Shown here: in pieces, positions 53,080-64,000 of the stretch | Position numbering within the stretch: position 1 is the first letter of the stretch | Layout: each line of letters begins with the position of its first letter | Source of the DNA: Locusta migratoria | Lineage: Eukaryota > Arthropoda > Insecta > Orthoptera > Acrididae | Length of the DNA: 64,000 nt | Reading direction: 5' to 3' | Assembly: GCA_026315105.1 (NCBI GenBank) | Contig: CM048748.1 | Span: 24,642,078 to 24,706,077 of the forward strand | Made by a program: the position numbers and the translations under genes | Notes under the pieces: model-generated | What the model was told of the DNA's origin: nothing | The model's database searches: none | Seen by the model: the letters and a program-made list of their open reading frames with translations, nothing else

Positions 53080-53920
53080 CTGTTCTTTTTTTATTTGTTT
53101 TTATTTTTATTTTCAAAATATGAAGGAGTATATTCCAGTAAACTTTGTCTTCGGTTTCCTTAACGCTACTAAACCTTAATACTTACGTTTTACTTAACCT
53201 TTCTACTTAATCTTTCTAGACAAGTTTTAAAGTGAGTATTGCGACACATGTTACCACATTTATCCTGATTTTCGCCGAGGTCGCATTCTGTGTCTGTAAA
53301 TAATTCGTGTTATAATTTTTCAACCACAAATTATTAAACTAAGGGTTCCGTATTTTTCACACTTATCTGCACCTGCTATCATTTGGATTCGAATTATTTC
53401 TTGACGTGTGACGGTATCCAGAATCCTCGTACATTTTGCACTCCAGGTGGAAACGTTTTGTCAAAGCTGACTGTCCGACAAGCTCCGGTGGCTATCGTTT
53501 ACTCCAGGGGACTTCTTAGGCCTTTGTAGATTCTTCTCTCAGAACCGTAGCTCGTACATTATCTTCATTTTCATCCTCTTCTCTTGTATAGGCACTCTGT
53601 ATATTCCTTCTACTTTTCTGCTTTCGCTTGAATTAGTCTCCTAGCCATCCCTGTTTTGCCAGCTTGCACAATCTCACTTTTTAACTGTCTTTATCCTCTT
53701 TTTCATGCTTCGCTTGTTGTATTTCTAAGTTATCTCCTTCCATCGATTCAGCCTTATCAGTCTTGTTCAAGGATTTCTATTAGACGTTTTTTAATTTCTT
53801 ACATTAATATCTGCATCCAAATTTGTCAAATTTGTCAGTTTATCTAAATTTATTCCTTATCACTATAAAATATATCTAGTAGCATCATGTGTCTCCAGGT
53901 CTCTAACACGTTTACAACCT
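53080..53920. other. Unassigned sequence
   Basis: No feature is seen before the LINE starts near 53925. Confidence 0.4.
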
Positions 53921-53924
53921 GAAG

Positions 53925-55454
53925 ATGATTAATTTTAGAAACTCATTCACTAAAGAAGACGAAACCAATATTCCAGATTTCGAATTACGAACAGATGCCG
54001 TAATGAATAACATAGAAGTAGATATCATCGGAGTAGTGCAGCAACTAAAATCACTTAATAAGAAAAAGTCTTCTGGTCCGGATTGTATACCCATTAGATT
54101 TCTATCTGATTATGCTGAAGCGATAGCTCCTTACTTAACAGTCATATACAACCGCTCTCTCATAGAAGGATCTGTACCAAAAGATTGGAAAGTTGCACAG
54201 GTCACACCTATATTCAAGAAAGGCAGTAGGAGTAACCCACTAAACTACAGGCCTATTTCATTGACGTCAATTTGCAGCAGGGTTTTGGAACATATCCTGT
54301 ATTCAAATATTATGAATTATCTCGAACAGAACGATCTTTTGACCCAAGGTCAACACGGATTTAGAAAATATCGTTCATGCGAAACACAACTAGCTCTATA
54401 TTCACACGAAGTGATGGGTGCTATCGACAAAGGTTCGCAAATCGATTCCGTATTTCTTGATTTCCAGAAAGCTTTTGACACCGTACCTCACAAACGGCTT
54501 TTAATCAAATTGCGTGGTTATGGTATATCGCCCCAAATTTGCAATTGGATAGGGGATTTCTTGTCTGAGAGGACACAGTTCGTGGTAATCGATGGTAAGG
54601 CATCGACTAAAACAGAGGTGATATCGGGCGTTCCACAAGGTAGTGTTATTGGTCCTCTGCTATTCCTTATTTACATAAACGATTTAGGGGAAAATCTAAG
54701 TAGCTCTCTTAGGTTGTTTGCAGATGACGCCGTCATTTACCGTCTAGTAAAATCATCTGAAGATCAAAACCAACTGCAGAACGATCTGAATAAGATATCA
54801 GTATGGTGTAAAAATTGGCAATTGACTCTAAATAATGAGAAGTGTGAAGTCGTCCATATGAGTACGAAAAGAAATCCGTTAAACTTTGTTTACAACATAA
54901 ATCAATCAAATGTGAAGGCCGTAAACTCCACAAAATACCTAGGAATTACTATTACTTCAGACTTAAACTGGAAAGAACACGTAGATAATATCGTGGGAAA
55001 GGCGAACCAGAGACTGCGTTTTATTGGCAGAATCCTTAAAAGATGCAACAGAACTACTAAAGAAACTGCATACACTGCGCTTGTCCGTCCATTTTTGGAG
55101 TATTGCAGCCCAGTGTTAGATCCTTATCAGGTGGGCATGACGGAGGACATCGAGAGAGTCCAAAGAAGGGCAGCTCGTTTTGTATTGTCACGATACAGGG
55201 GAGACAGCGTTACGGAAATGATACAGGATCTGGGATGGGAATCATTACAACAACGGCGCTTATCGCTGAGGCGTGGGTTACTTGCGAAACTCCAATCGCC
55301 AACATTCTCCTCCGAATGCGAAAATATATTGTTGACCCCCACTTACATAGGTAGAAATGATCATCAGAATAAAATAAGAGAAATCAGAGCTCGAACAGAG
55401 AGATTCAGGTGTTCTTTCTTCCCGCGCGCTATTCGAGAATGGAATGGGAGATAA
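53925..55454 (+). CDS. CR1-like LINE reverse transcriptase (5'-truncated ORF2)
   Basis: The only long open coding sequence in the window: 509 codons with no stop. Residues about 49-125 hold the N-terminal RT blocks ('SSGPDCIPIRFL', 'YRPISLTSI'); 176-185 'VFLDFQKAFD' carries the first catalytic Asp; 234-253 'SGVPQGSVIGPLLFLIYIND'; 265-268 FADD, the active-site pair; 335-345 'STKYLGITITS' the thumb start. The C-terminus, from 'RPFLEYCSPV' to 'REWNGR', is complete and followed by the 3' tail. The endonuclease and the start of ORF2 are missing, so the methionine at 53925 is incidental and the copy arrived dead, as 5'-truncated LINE insertions do. It is the best-preserved copy of this family here; related fragments lie at 21553, 42413 and 49376. 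Confidence 0.9.
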   Translation: MINFRNSFTKEDETNIPDFELRTDAVMNNIEVDIIGVVQQLKSLNKKKSSGPDCIPIRFLSDYAEAIAPYLTVIYNRSLIEGSVPKDWKVAQVTPIFKKGSRSNPLNYRPISLTSICSRVLEHILYSNIMNYLEQNDLLTQGQHGFRKYRSCETQLALYSHEVMGAIDKGSQIDSVFLDFQKAFDTVPHKRLLIKLRGYGISPQICNWIGDFLSERTQFVVIDGKASTKTEVISGVPQGSVIGPLLFLIYINDLGENLSSSLRLFADDAVIYRLVKSSEDQNQLQNDLNKISVWCKNWQLTLNNEKCEVVHMSTKRNPLNFVYNINQSNVKAVNSTKYLGITITSDLNWKEHVDNIVGKANQRLRFIGRILKRCNRTTKETAYTALVRPFLEYCSPVLDPYQVGMTEDIERVQRRAARFVLSRYRGDSVTEMIQDLGWESLQQRRLSLRRGLLAKLQSPTFSSECENILLTPTYIGRNDHQNKIREIRARTERFRCSFFPRAIREWNGR

Positions 55455-55518
55455 ATAGTATAATTGTGGTTCGATGAACCCTCTGCCAGGCACTTAAATG
55501 TGATTTGCAGAGTATCCC

Positions 55519-55540
55519 ATGTAGATGTAGATGTAGATGA
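55519..55540 (+). repeat. (GATGTA)n LINE 3' tail
   Basis: The LINE ends in 'gtagatgtagatgtagatg', also seen at 43636-43655. This short repeat replaces a poly-A tail in this family. Confidence 0.85.
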
Positions 55541-55548
55541 AACCAAGT

Positions 55549-55742
55549 GAGCCGCGGCGGGGCGGCCGAGCGCATTGAGGGGCTATGCTCCGATGCGCGA
55601 GGCCGTCCCCGTCGGGGGTTCGAATCCCTCCATCGGGCATGGATGTTTGTGCTGTCTTTAGTATAAGTTAGTTCATAAGTAGTTTGTAAGGTTAGGGACT
55701 GATGACCCCGCAGATCAGTCCCATAAGCTTTACAAACATGTG
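55549..55742 (+). mobile_element. SINE beside the LINE 3' end
   Basis: Dominant family, with an unusual head ('gcggggcggccgagcgcatt') and B box GGTTCGAATCC. It begins 8 bp after the LINE tail. A short CAAGTG match (55543-55548 and 55749-55754) may be the target duplication. Confidence 0.87.
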
Positions 55743-55754
55743 AACAAAGCAAGT

Positions 55755-57550
55755 GCTTTTGATGATGCAAATGTTCCCTGACAAAATTCTACCAGGCGAA
55801 CTCTTCTTGCATTCCATTTCCTCAGTCCATATTCTCATACTACCTTTCCAAAGACAGAATTCTAGTTCCATTTCACAATCCAGTTTTCCTCCCTCTCAAT
55901 TGTCAGAGTAAAATCTTTTATGTCATCATGTATTCGGTATCATTTCCGGGAAAGCTAGTTGTCATACTATGTGGTCGGTGTTGGATTTGTGTCTATAATG
56001 CGATAATATATTGACTATGCTGTTCATAGTAACTTAACCGTATTCCAATTAGACCTACTCCTGTGCTTCTCCCAAACAATTTTATATTTGTAAAACTTTA
56101 CTCACTTGACCAGAAATTCTGATTCCTCGTCCGTAATCCCCGCCTTTTCAATAATTATAGAGGGAACAGTCTTGATGATTGTGTTGGCCTGGTAACATCA
56201 AGTAACGTGGCATTTCCATACAGTTAAGGTGAACGGCTGAAAGCAAGATGAAACTACAATCGTTACTATTCCCGTGGATATAAAACTCTACTGTAAGAAT
56301 ATATGATGGCGGCATAATCTTGGCTAAAGTATTTTGTAGGTAAAATTGTACCCCATTAGGAACTCAGGATTGGGACTACCCAAAAGAATGTCGTCATCAA
56401 GAAGAACAAATCAGCCATTCTATTGATCGGAAAGTTGAATGCTCCATCCATTTAAAGGGTTGTAAAATTTGAAAATTTAACAAGAGAAATGGATAGATAC
56501 GGTGACGATTAGAAATGGTCGGTGGCAGGATGAACAGGACTTCTTTTCAGGTGAGTACAGGATTATAAACACAAATTAAGTGAGGATAGCGGGGGGGTCG
56601 GGGGAGTAGGTTCAATAAAGAATAAGAACTGTTAAGTTACAATGGACAGAACAGTGAAGGCATTATCGTCGCAACGAACCCAACACCGATCACAGGTAGT
56701 GCATGTTTCACGCCAAATACCTCTCCCAACGATAAGTAGATTGGAAAAGAGTTATAATAGGGTAAACATTCTTCGCCAGGGCCTCTGTGGCGATGAAATC
56801 CTTAACCCAGAAACTGAATTTATGACTTCGGTGTTCCGATAAAGTGGCTACACAGATAACCAAATTTGGACGTTTCTGCATCTTATAGCGACTGTTCGTC
56901 TGGAGGAAAGAGGTACGTCAGAAGGATAGGGCCATAGCATTTATTCCGCTCTGTACCTCACTATCTAGGAAGATAGGCCGATTTTCCCATAAAATTCAGG
57001 TGAACATTTTCTTCCGCTCACAGGTTAACACACAGACACTACTTGGTGTTGTCAAGTTCGATCTCAGACTTCGTAAACTCTCGATCTGTCAGATCCCCTG
57101 CGAATGTGGCATGACGGTGCGTTCATTCGCAGATCGCAGCCGAGCATATCACTTGCACACTAGACTATAGCAGCCCAAACTATTCGGTGGACTCTGAATA
57201 TTGCTTTCGAAATGACACTGAATGGTTTACGAGTAAACCAATATTATGATACATACGTCTGACAACTGCGACTCATTAAAGAATCTTTTGAGTTGCAAGT
57301 AATGGAACCGCTCTCAATCGAGACGATGGCTATATTCTTAGCAAGACCTAGAAACCCACTTATTAAGAAGAGGAAGAAGACACGCAACGACGAAATGTCT
57401 TCGAGGCCAGATGGTCAAGACGAATCGCCGCCAGCACGCGGACCGTGTTCAAAAGAAGCAGCGGAAGGACGGAGGGGAGGGGTAAAAGCCCGACTGCAGC
57501 TCCGCAGCAGTCACATCGTCAGCGTAGCTGATGATGGCAATGCAAACTCT
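55755..57550. other. Unassigned sequence
   Basis: No family is recognised. The frame at 57293-57787 crosses the direct repeat and the LINE end at 57627, so it is not a gene. Confidence 0.4.
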
Positions 57551-57551
57551 T

Positions 57552-57626
57552 GCCGAAACATTGAGGCCAATGGACACACACACACGACAGTGAAGTGTTT
57601 CGTCATGCAATACGGCAAAGGAAATC
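57552..57626 (+). repeat. Left member of long direct repeats around a LINE
   Basis: From 'cttgccgaaacatt' through a short CA run to 'atacggcaaaggaaat'. It corresponds to 59461-59571 on the other side of the LINE. Confidence 0.8.
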
Positions 57627-59465
57627 TACATCCATACTCCGCAAGGCACCTGACGGTGTGTGGCAGAGGGTACCTTGAGTACCACTATCGGTTCTCCCTA
57701 CTATTCCAATCACGTATTGTGCGCGGAAAGAGAGATTGTCGGAATGCCTCTGTGTGGGCTCTAATCTCTCTGCTTTTATCCTCATGATCTCTTCGCGAGA
57801 TATACGTAGGAGGGAGCAATATACTACTAGACTCCTCGCTAAAGGTATGTTATCGAAATTTCTACAAAAGCCCGTTCCGATCTACAGAGCGTCTCTCTTG
57901 CAGAGTCTTCCACCAGAGTTTATCGATCATCTCCATAACGCTTTCATTATTACTAAATGATCCTGTAACGAAGCGCGCTGCTCTCCGTTGGATCTTCTCT
58001 ACCTCCTCTATCAACCCCACCTGGTACGGATCTCATATTCGTGAGCAGTCTTCATGCAATGGGCGAAAAAGTGTACTGTAACCTAGTTATCTTGTTTTAG
58101 GTCTGCATTTCCTTAGGATTCTTCCAATGAATCTGTCTGGCTTCTGCTTTACCGACGATTACATTTATATGGTCGTTCCCTTTTAAACCACTCCTGATGC
58201 CTACTCCCAGATAATTTATGGAATTAACAGCTGCCAGTTCCTGACCTGCTATAGTGTAGAAAAATCATGAAGGATCTTCCTTTCTATGTATTCGTAGCAA
58301 ATTACACCTGTCTACATTGAAATTCAATTGCCATTCCCTGCACCATGCATTAATTCGATGCAGATCCTCCTGCATTTCAGTACAATTTTCCATTGTTACA
58401 ACCTCTCTATATACCTCAGCATCATCCGCAAAAAGCCTCAGTGAGCTTCCGATGTTATCCACAAGGTCATATATATATATATATATATATAATAGCAACG
58501 GTCCAACGACATTTACCTGAGGCACACCTGACGTCACTCTTACTTCGGAAGACTTCTCTCCACTGAGAATGACATGCTGCGTTCAGTTATCTAGGAACTC
58601 CTAAATACAATCACACAATTGGTCTGACAGGGCATATGCGGGATGTTACACGATCGCCTTTTTTCGAAACCCATGCTGATTCCTACAAAGCAGATTTCTA
58701 GTCTCCAGAAAAGTCATTATACTCTAACATAATACGTGTTACAGAATCCTACAACTGACCAACGTTAGAGATATACGCCTGTAGTTCTGCACATCTGTTC
58801 GGCGTTCGCCGTCCGCGGTGGCCGAGGGAACTGAGGCGCTCCAGTCACGATCTGCACGGCCACTACGGTCGGGCGTTCGAATCCCCCCTAGGGCATGGAT
58901 AATTGTGCCTTCCTTAGTATTAGTTAGTTCATAAGTAGTTTGTAAGTTTAGGGACTGATGACCCCGGAGTTAAGTCCCATAAGCTCTACAAACATTTGAA
59001 CATTTTCATTGTTCGCCGTTCCTTCTTGAAAACGGGGTTCACCTGCGCCATTTTCCAATCTTTTGGAACGCTACATTACCTACGGTTACACCACAAGTTC
59101 CTGTGCGTACTCTGTGTAATATCACGGCCTGTCGTCTTTTGCGCGATTTTAATTGTTTTCCTAACCCTCTGTCAATTATTTCGACGTCTGCCAGTTTTTC
59201 ATCTGTGTGGCAATCTAGAGAGAGAACTACACTGCAGTCTTATTCTGTGGAACAGCTTTGGAAAAATACATTTAGTAACTTAGTCTTTAGAGTGTCATCT
59301 TCTGTTTCAGAACCATTTTCGTCACTTAGTGTCTGGACATTTTGTTTTGATCCACCTACCGCTTTGACATAAGACCAAAATTTCTTCCGATTTTCAGCCA
59401 AGTCAGTACACAGAACTTTACTGTCGAATTCGTTGAACGCCTCTCGCATAGTCGCAGATGCTTGC
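57627..59465 (-). pseudogene. CR1-like LINE fragment (second subfamily), with SINE and (AT)n
   Basis: Minus strand: 'MREAFNEFDSKVLCTDLAEN' and 'RKKFWSYVKAVGGSKQNVQT' (59450-59330, linker before RT), a SINE at 58813-59010, then 'MTSGVPQVNVVGPLL' (58535), FADD in 'SSLRLFADDAEVYREV' (about 58430) and 'CREWQLNFNVDRCNLLRI' (about 58330). In the SGVPQ..GPL block the codons for IYIN have expanded into an (AT)n run (58469-58491) that still reads as alternating Tyr-Ile. The 3' end reaches 57627. Frame breaks are numerous. Confidence 0.82.
58813..59010 (+). mobile_element. SINE with 9-bp duplication, inside the LINE
   Basis: Dominant family; A-box region 'gcggtggccgagggaactga', B box CGTTCGAATCC. GTTCGCCGT flanks it at 58804-58812 and 59011-59019. 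Confidence 0.92.
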
Positions 59466-59483
59466 CGAAACATCATGGTCAAC

Positions 59484-59529
<46 letters not shown>

Positions 59530-59571
59530 GTCAGTTGAGGGTTTTGCGTCATGAAATACGGCAAAGGAAAT
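59461..59571 (+). repeat. Right member of long direct repeats, with (CA)n
   Basis: 'cttgccgaaacatc' ... (CA)n at 59487-59526 ... 'atacggcaaaggaaat'. It is longer than the left member mainly because the CA run has expanded. Confidence 0.8.
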
Positions 59572-59739
59572 TGAAGAATCACTTTGTACACAACTTGTAC
59601 AAACAGCAGTTAGAATATTCGAATTACATGAAAGGGACACAGTAGTTCGGGAGGGAGTAGAAAGGAATTAGCCTTTCCCCATGTTTTTCTACACTCGGCG
59701 AGCGCTGAAGTAATGCGAGGATATATTTAGACAAAGAAT

Positions 59740-60240
59740 TAGATCTGGAAGAAGAAACAACGACTTTTCGGTTTGCCGATGATATTCTAATTCAGAGATA
59801 GCAAAGGAGCTTGAAGAGCAAATGAACGGAAAGAGCAGTTTCTGGAAAGAAGGGTTATATAATTAACATTAACAACGGAAAAAAGTGTTATTGATTGGCG
59901 TCTAAAAAATCAACTGATTGTGATGAAATTTGATTCGGTAACAAGACTATGCAAATAGATATGTTTTCTTAGTCAGGTAGCAAACTTCGTATGGTCGAAG
60001 TGAAGTAGATATAAAATGCAGAATGGAGTTTCTGTACAAGCGAAATTTGTTGACGTCTAATACAATTTCAATTTTGGGAAGTCCTATTTGAAACTATGTG
60101 TCTGTAGTGTAGCATTGTACGGGAGTGAAACGTCTACAATAAGAAGTTCAGACAGAAATATGATAGAAGCAGTTGAAATGTAGTACTAAAGACGAATGCT
60201 GAAAATTAGATGCGTTGATCGCATAACAAATAAAGTATGT
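59740..60240 (+). pseudogene. RTE-type LINE fragment, highly decayed
   Basis: 'TTFRFADDILI' (about 59766-59800), an 'AKELEEQMNG' segment (about 59800), 'KCRMEF' (60013) and 'CSIVRE' type residues follow the order of the RTE reverse transcriptase and C-terminal region at 47690-47210 (minus). No frame exceeds 30 codons. Confidence 0.6.
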
Positions 60241-60414
60241 ATGAGTGTTGGGGACAAACAAATTTCGATATTAACATTCTTGGAATGTCTTGGTCGAAAA
60301 TATATTTTTGTTATTATTACGCATTTTGGATCACTATAGTCAGACTGAAAAGGAATGAATACAATAATATACAATATATATATATAAATATATATACGTG
60401 TTAGTCGATTTGTT

Positions 60415-60520
60415 AAAAACACCACACACTCATTCCCGAGGGAGGACTCGAAATTCGGGCGAAAGTGGTCCCACTTTCCGTAATAAGGCGTCATTGAACG
60501 CGTGGTCATTCCCGCGAAGT
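60415..60520 (-). mobile_element. Degenerate SINE head
   Basis: The minus strand shows 'gaatgaccacgcgttcaatg' and 'cgagtcctccctcggga', comparable to the SINE copies at 62390-62755 but with a broken tRNA part. Confidence 0.5.
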
Positions 60521-60599
60521 AGAATATCATCTTAAGAATATATTTGACGTGAATAAAAGTTGTAGAAGTGGCCATCCGCACTATTCATGATTTTCATAC

Positions 60600-62385
60600 T
60601 CCAAAATAATAGTTTTTAGGTATATTCTCAGGTGTATAAACCGGATAAATCTCACCCTACGACATATATTTTGCACAAAAACTCATCCATTTGCTCAGTT
60701 TGCCTGGGCTACCGGTAGTCTACGATAGTTAAAATTCGAATATTTGACATTGTAGTACAGGGTATTTTCAGTATCCCAATTCCTCTGATAGGTGAGTAAA
60801 TAACTATGCCACGGGGTATCCAAAACCTTATACGCCCTCATCACTGCGAAAAGTAGTTTCCAAGACGTGGCCCCTGCAGAATCTAATTTTTGCATGCGGA
60901 ATTTTATAATGTGTTAGTACTGTGTGCTGCCAAATTTTGGAACTGCCAGAGCCTCTCTCAGAAGGTGGTACACGTACTTTTCAAAACAAATCTTAAGTTT
61001 TAGCTGCGTTGTTACTGATTTGTTGCGTTTGTTAGCAGCTAAACTAAACGTGATATTCTTACTCCAACTATATCAATTTCTGCAAGTGAAATAAAATTGT
61101 GCAAACATTAATACGGTACAACAAAACATCCGACCTTCTTTTCCTAATACAAGCAGTGTTTCTCCAGTATTATATAAGAGACTTGACGTTAAACAGGAAA
61201 CTATGACCGAAGGCGTCTTGCAATAGAGGCCGAATCGTCGGATAACTTTATATGTTGACAACGCAGTCGTAACCTCGGGAGAATTACTTTCGAAGAGCTT
61301 AGAAATTTACAGTTGTTTTTATCGGGACATGAATTCTCGGGGATACTGTTATAATAAAATTAGTCAGTCAGATTATTAGCAGTTCATCATAATTTGCTTA
61401 TGGCAATAATACTGAAAAATGTAATTATTCGTAACAGTGCTGAGGTTGGATACTCACATGAATTATAGCGAAAATGTAATAAATTACAATAAATATGACT
61501 ACCAATAACGAATTGCCATTAAAATGCTTTGGTGCTACAGATAATATTTGATTCCACATAAGTTGATTTCATCTGCTGTACATCGACCATAATCGTACGC
61601 ATATCTTAATGTAGTTGTTCACCACAGACATTTTTTTCCGATTTTACTGGTGTAAAACTTGATTTACGTCATGTCGTAGACAGTATAGTGCTGTACTTCC
61701 TGTGGTTCGTGAAACACAAGTGGTGCGCAAGAGTTAAAATATGATCAGCGAAGTAAATAAAATTTTAAACTCTTATTCATTATATATTATTAAATTCTTG
61801 TTACGTGGTCAGTCAGTGGTTTTGTGTGACCACGATAACTTGAGAACTTAACTGTCGATGACAGAACTGATTAACATCGTTACCATATGAAATATATTCA
61901 TGTATTGTAGTGAACGTTTCTCGATTTTCACGATGATAGAAACTGTAAGAAGGCATTTGAATCTATCGTATTTTGCAGATTTCTTGCAAGAAGGCATGCT
62001 CATTCAATAACATTGCGGAAATCGACTTGCGTTATCTTCAGACTTCTTTCCACAAGTCTTTATGTGCAAAAGTATTTCGTGCTTTTGAATAACTACGTGA
62101 ATCAGCCAGTGATGATATGTTTGTACCTCTGTGCAACAGTATTAGTCCTAGGATTAACGTACCTGAAAATAAGATGAAAAGTGTAAAAACACATTATCAT
62201 ACTAAGAATCCTTCTTACAATAGTAAAGTCAACATATTACTTTTGAGAAAGTGTAAAAAAACAATATTATAAGGTTTTTTTTCTTACAATGGTAAGGCAA
62301 TTCAACATATTACTTTGGAGTTTAAAGAAAATGTTAACTTTTTCGATTAGGACAGATTATTTTTCTTCAACGTTGTGGTCCTTCC
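60600..62385. other. Unassigned AT-rich sequence
   Basis: No repeat or gene family is recognised in either strand. Confidence 0.4.
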
Positions 62386-62389
62386 TCTT

Positions 62390-62605
62390 GAACCTGATTG
62401 GGAGGCGTATAGTGAGGCACGCGGAACAGCATCGTGGTCTAAGGCGTCATGCAACGCACTGGGCTGCCATTCCCGCCAGAGTCCTCCCTCGAGCATGGGT
62501 GTGTGCGTTTTAATGTACGTTAGTTTAAGCAGTTTGTAAATGTAGGGGCTTATGACCATAGCAGATTGGTCCAACGGGTTTACAAAAAACATTTGAACAT
62601 TTGAT
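62390..62605 (+). mobile_element. SINE copy, diverged
   Basis: Recognised by 'gtggtctaaggcgtcatgca', a B-box remnant (AGAGTCCTCCC), and the body 'gtttgtaaatgtaggggctt' to 'aaacatttgaaca'. Confidence 0.8.
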
Positions 62606-62611
62606 CTTGTA

Positions 62612-62755
62612 CGATGAGCCGCAGTGGAGTGGCCGAGCGTTCTAAGGCGCCTTGCTGTGGAGCGCGCGGTTGCTCGCCGTCTTCGGGTTCTCCCTCGGGC
62701 GTGGGTGTTTGTGTTGCCCTTAGCGTAAGTTAGTTTAATTTGTGCGTCTAGGATG
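62612..62755 (+). mobile_element. SINE copy, 3'-truncated, adjacent to the previous one
   Basis: 'gccgcagtggagtggccgag' A-box region and 'gcgcgcggttgctcgccgtc' are well kept, but the copy stops after 'gttagtttaatttg'. Two head-to-tail copies 6 bp apart recall the cluster at 6409-6797. Confidence 0.8.
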
Positions 62756-62759
62756 CTAT

Positions 62760-63320
62760 TCCAATATAGGAGAGCCTTGACAATTTGATCCGTATTTCAC
62801 AGGGGAACATTGCGGCAGAATTAAAGTATGTGGTGTGGAGGGAGACGTCCTTCAAGACAGTCGGTGTAGTCGCTTTGTCCGTAACGCTGTGTTAGCAGAT
62901 AGTGGGCACTATTCCGCACAGATTCTAGACCATCACTGGAACTGGATTAGGCAACAGATAGCGTTTGTAACCAGGACCTCACCGGACTCTTTAGAAATAA
63001 AACTATTGTACAGACCAGACAAAAAATACTACTCGCAATGGAAAAACAATTCCATGAAGTGGTTACTTAGGCAGTTACGTCTTTAATAAAATCGGTGGTG
63101 ACTACCTTATAGAGTTCATGACATATGGAAACGGAGTAGGCGAGAACATGTAATTATGTGGACTAACAGAAGAAGTTTGAGAACGAACTTAAGATAACAT
63201 TTAAAAACACAGGGACAGCCCAGAAATTCTTCTCCGAAAGAAGACGTAATTATGCTGCCGTTGTTCGTCGTCTCACAGGACATCATTTGGGAACAGACGA
63301 GACACCTATCTACGTTATTT
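62760..63320. other. Unassigned sequence
   Basis: The frame at 62835-63086 ('RFVRNAVLADSGHYSAQILD') has no known motif. Nothing else is recognised. Confidence 0.35.
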
Positions 63321-63324
63321 AAAA

Positions 63325-63445
63325 AAAAAAACAGTCTAAAGCGCCTGCCTAGTAAGCAGGAGGTCCTGTATTCGAATCCAGGCCACAGCACAAATTTAAT
63401 ACCTTTGGTAGTTAAGTCTCTTAGATCTACAAACTTTTGAGCATT
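63325..63445 (+). mobile_element. tRNA-like SINE fragment
   Basis: 'gcgcctgcctagtaagcagg' looks like an anticodon arm; B-box-like ATTCGAATCC follows, then 'aggccacagcac' and a tail similar to the dominant SINE's 3' end ('ctacaaacttttgagcat'). The A-box part is missing. Confidence 0.6.
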
Positions 63446-63449
63446 AGAA

Positions 63450-64000
63450 TTTGCTTGTACGGTGTATAGAAACAAATTTACTTATAAAATTTATAACTGT
63501 ATCGAGAAATAATTTTCCATACAAACTCGATAACTACCATTGAATGAGTAGCGAACAAGCCCGAATAGTCAGGCGCTCTGGAAGCACAGAATGCACTCGG
63601 GAGTCGGACAAACCTGTCAGAGTTGCTGGTAACTCCACGCAGTATCTGCATCGACCTCACAGGTAAGCAAGTAATCTCCCATTTCTTATTAACGATTTGG
63701 TCAGATGCGAATACCGGAAGACGGCGTTAAGGTGTTATTTTATTGGGTACATCACATAAGGTGTTTTTCTCTGTACAATCCAAATGAAAATTGAAATGAG
63801 TATTTATGTTTTAGAGGAAACGTAAGATATGTTGACATTCCTGCGACATTTGTACATTGTTTGTTAATTCATTAGCCTCGTATTTATAGAAGAGTGTTTT
63901 ATAATCATAAGGGTGCGTAACATTCCCGTGAAATCGTGAACCGTCACACATATCTAGACTTCGTTTTCTTCAAATGTTAAACAGTCGAGGAGTAAGTACT
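63450..64000. other. Unassigned AT-rich sequence
   Basis: No feature is recognised to the end of the window. Confidence 0.4.

Noticed and set aside
57293..57787. 164-codon plus-strand frame
   Set aside because: It crosses the direct-repeat block and the border of a minus-strand LINE, so it is a chance frame.

Overview
The window looks like intergenic DNA from a very large, repeat-filled arthropod genome. The best guess is a grasshopper or locust (Acrididae, Schistocerca-like). That guess rests on a tRNA-derived SINE with a 'gactgatgaccccg' body present about a dozen times, CR1-like, RTE and Tx1/L1-like LINEs, Gypsy, Penelope-like, piggyBac, hAT and DUF4817-type mariner elements, and an AT-rich background. 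I see no host protein-coding gene, rRNA, functional tRNA or CRISPR array. Every coding sequence I can name belongs to a mobile element, and nearly all are broken.

Layout. 1-535: 47-bp minisatellite. 2.0-8.2 kb: SINEs, a foldback element, a MITE, a probable solo LTR and a degenerate minus-strand Tx1/L1-like LINE. 8.2-13.6 kb: three copies of one unclassified repeat, hit separately by a piggyBac-type MITE, a long-TIR MITE and a mariner, so the copies reveal each other's empty sites. 13.7-18.7 kb: a Penelope-like GIY-YIG remnant, then a nearly complete but decayed Tx1/L1-like LINE on the minus strand. 18.7-20.4 kb: a piggyBac with TTAA target duplication. 21.0-22.6 kb: LINE ORF1 and RT scraps. 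23.16-25.22 kb: a hAT element whose left end, together with its target-site duplication, has been amplified into a 47-copy, 22-bp array.

27.6-41.3 kb is one CR1-like LINE on the minus strand (PHD and SGNH-esterase ORF1; APE endonuclease and reverse transcriptase ORF2). It is split by SINEs, a piggyBac and a 6.9-kb Gypsy element that has both LTRs and a gag-protease remnant but no recognisable RT, RNase H or integrase. 41.3-44.2 kb is an older Gypsy pol remnant interrupted by a CR1-like LINE fragment. 44.4-49.9 kb holds two RTE-type LINE fragments, one nested in a LINE 3' end, and a mariner deletion derivative. 51-59.6 kb carries more LINE fragments, including one open 509-codon reverse transcriptase frame (53925-55454) and a LINE flanked by unusually long direct repeats. 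59.7-64 kb is degenerate RTE, SINE copies and unassigned sequence.

These elements do not work together as a system. The interest lies in the order of insertions and in how repeats are seeded, above all the hAT-end satellite at 23161-24194.
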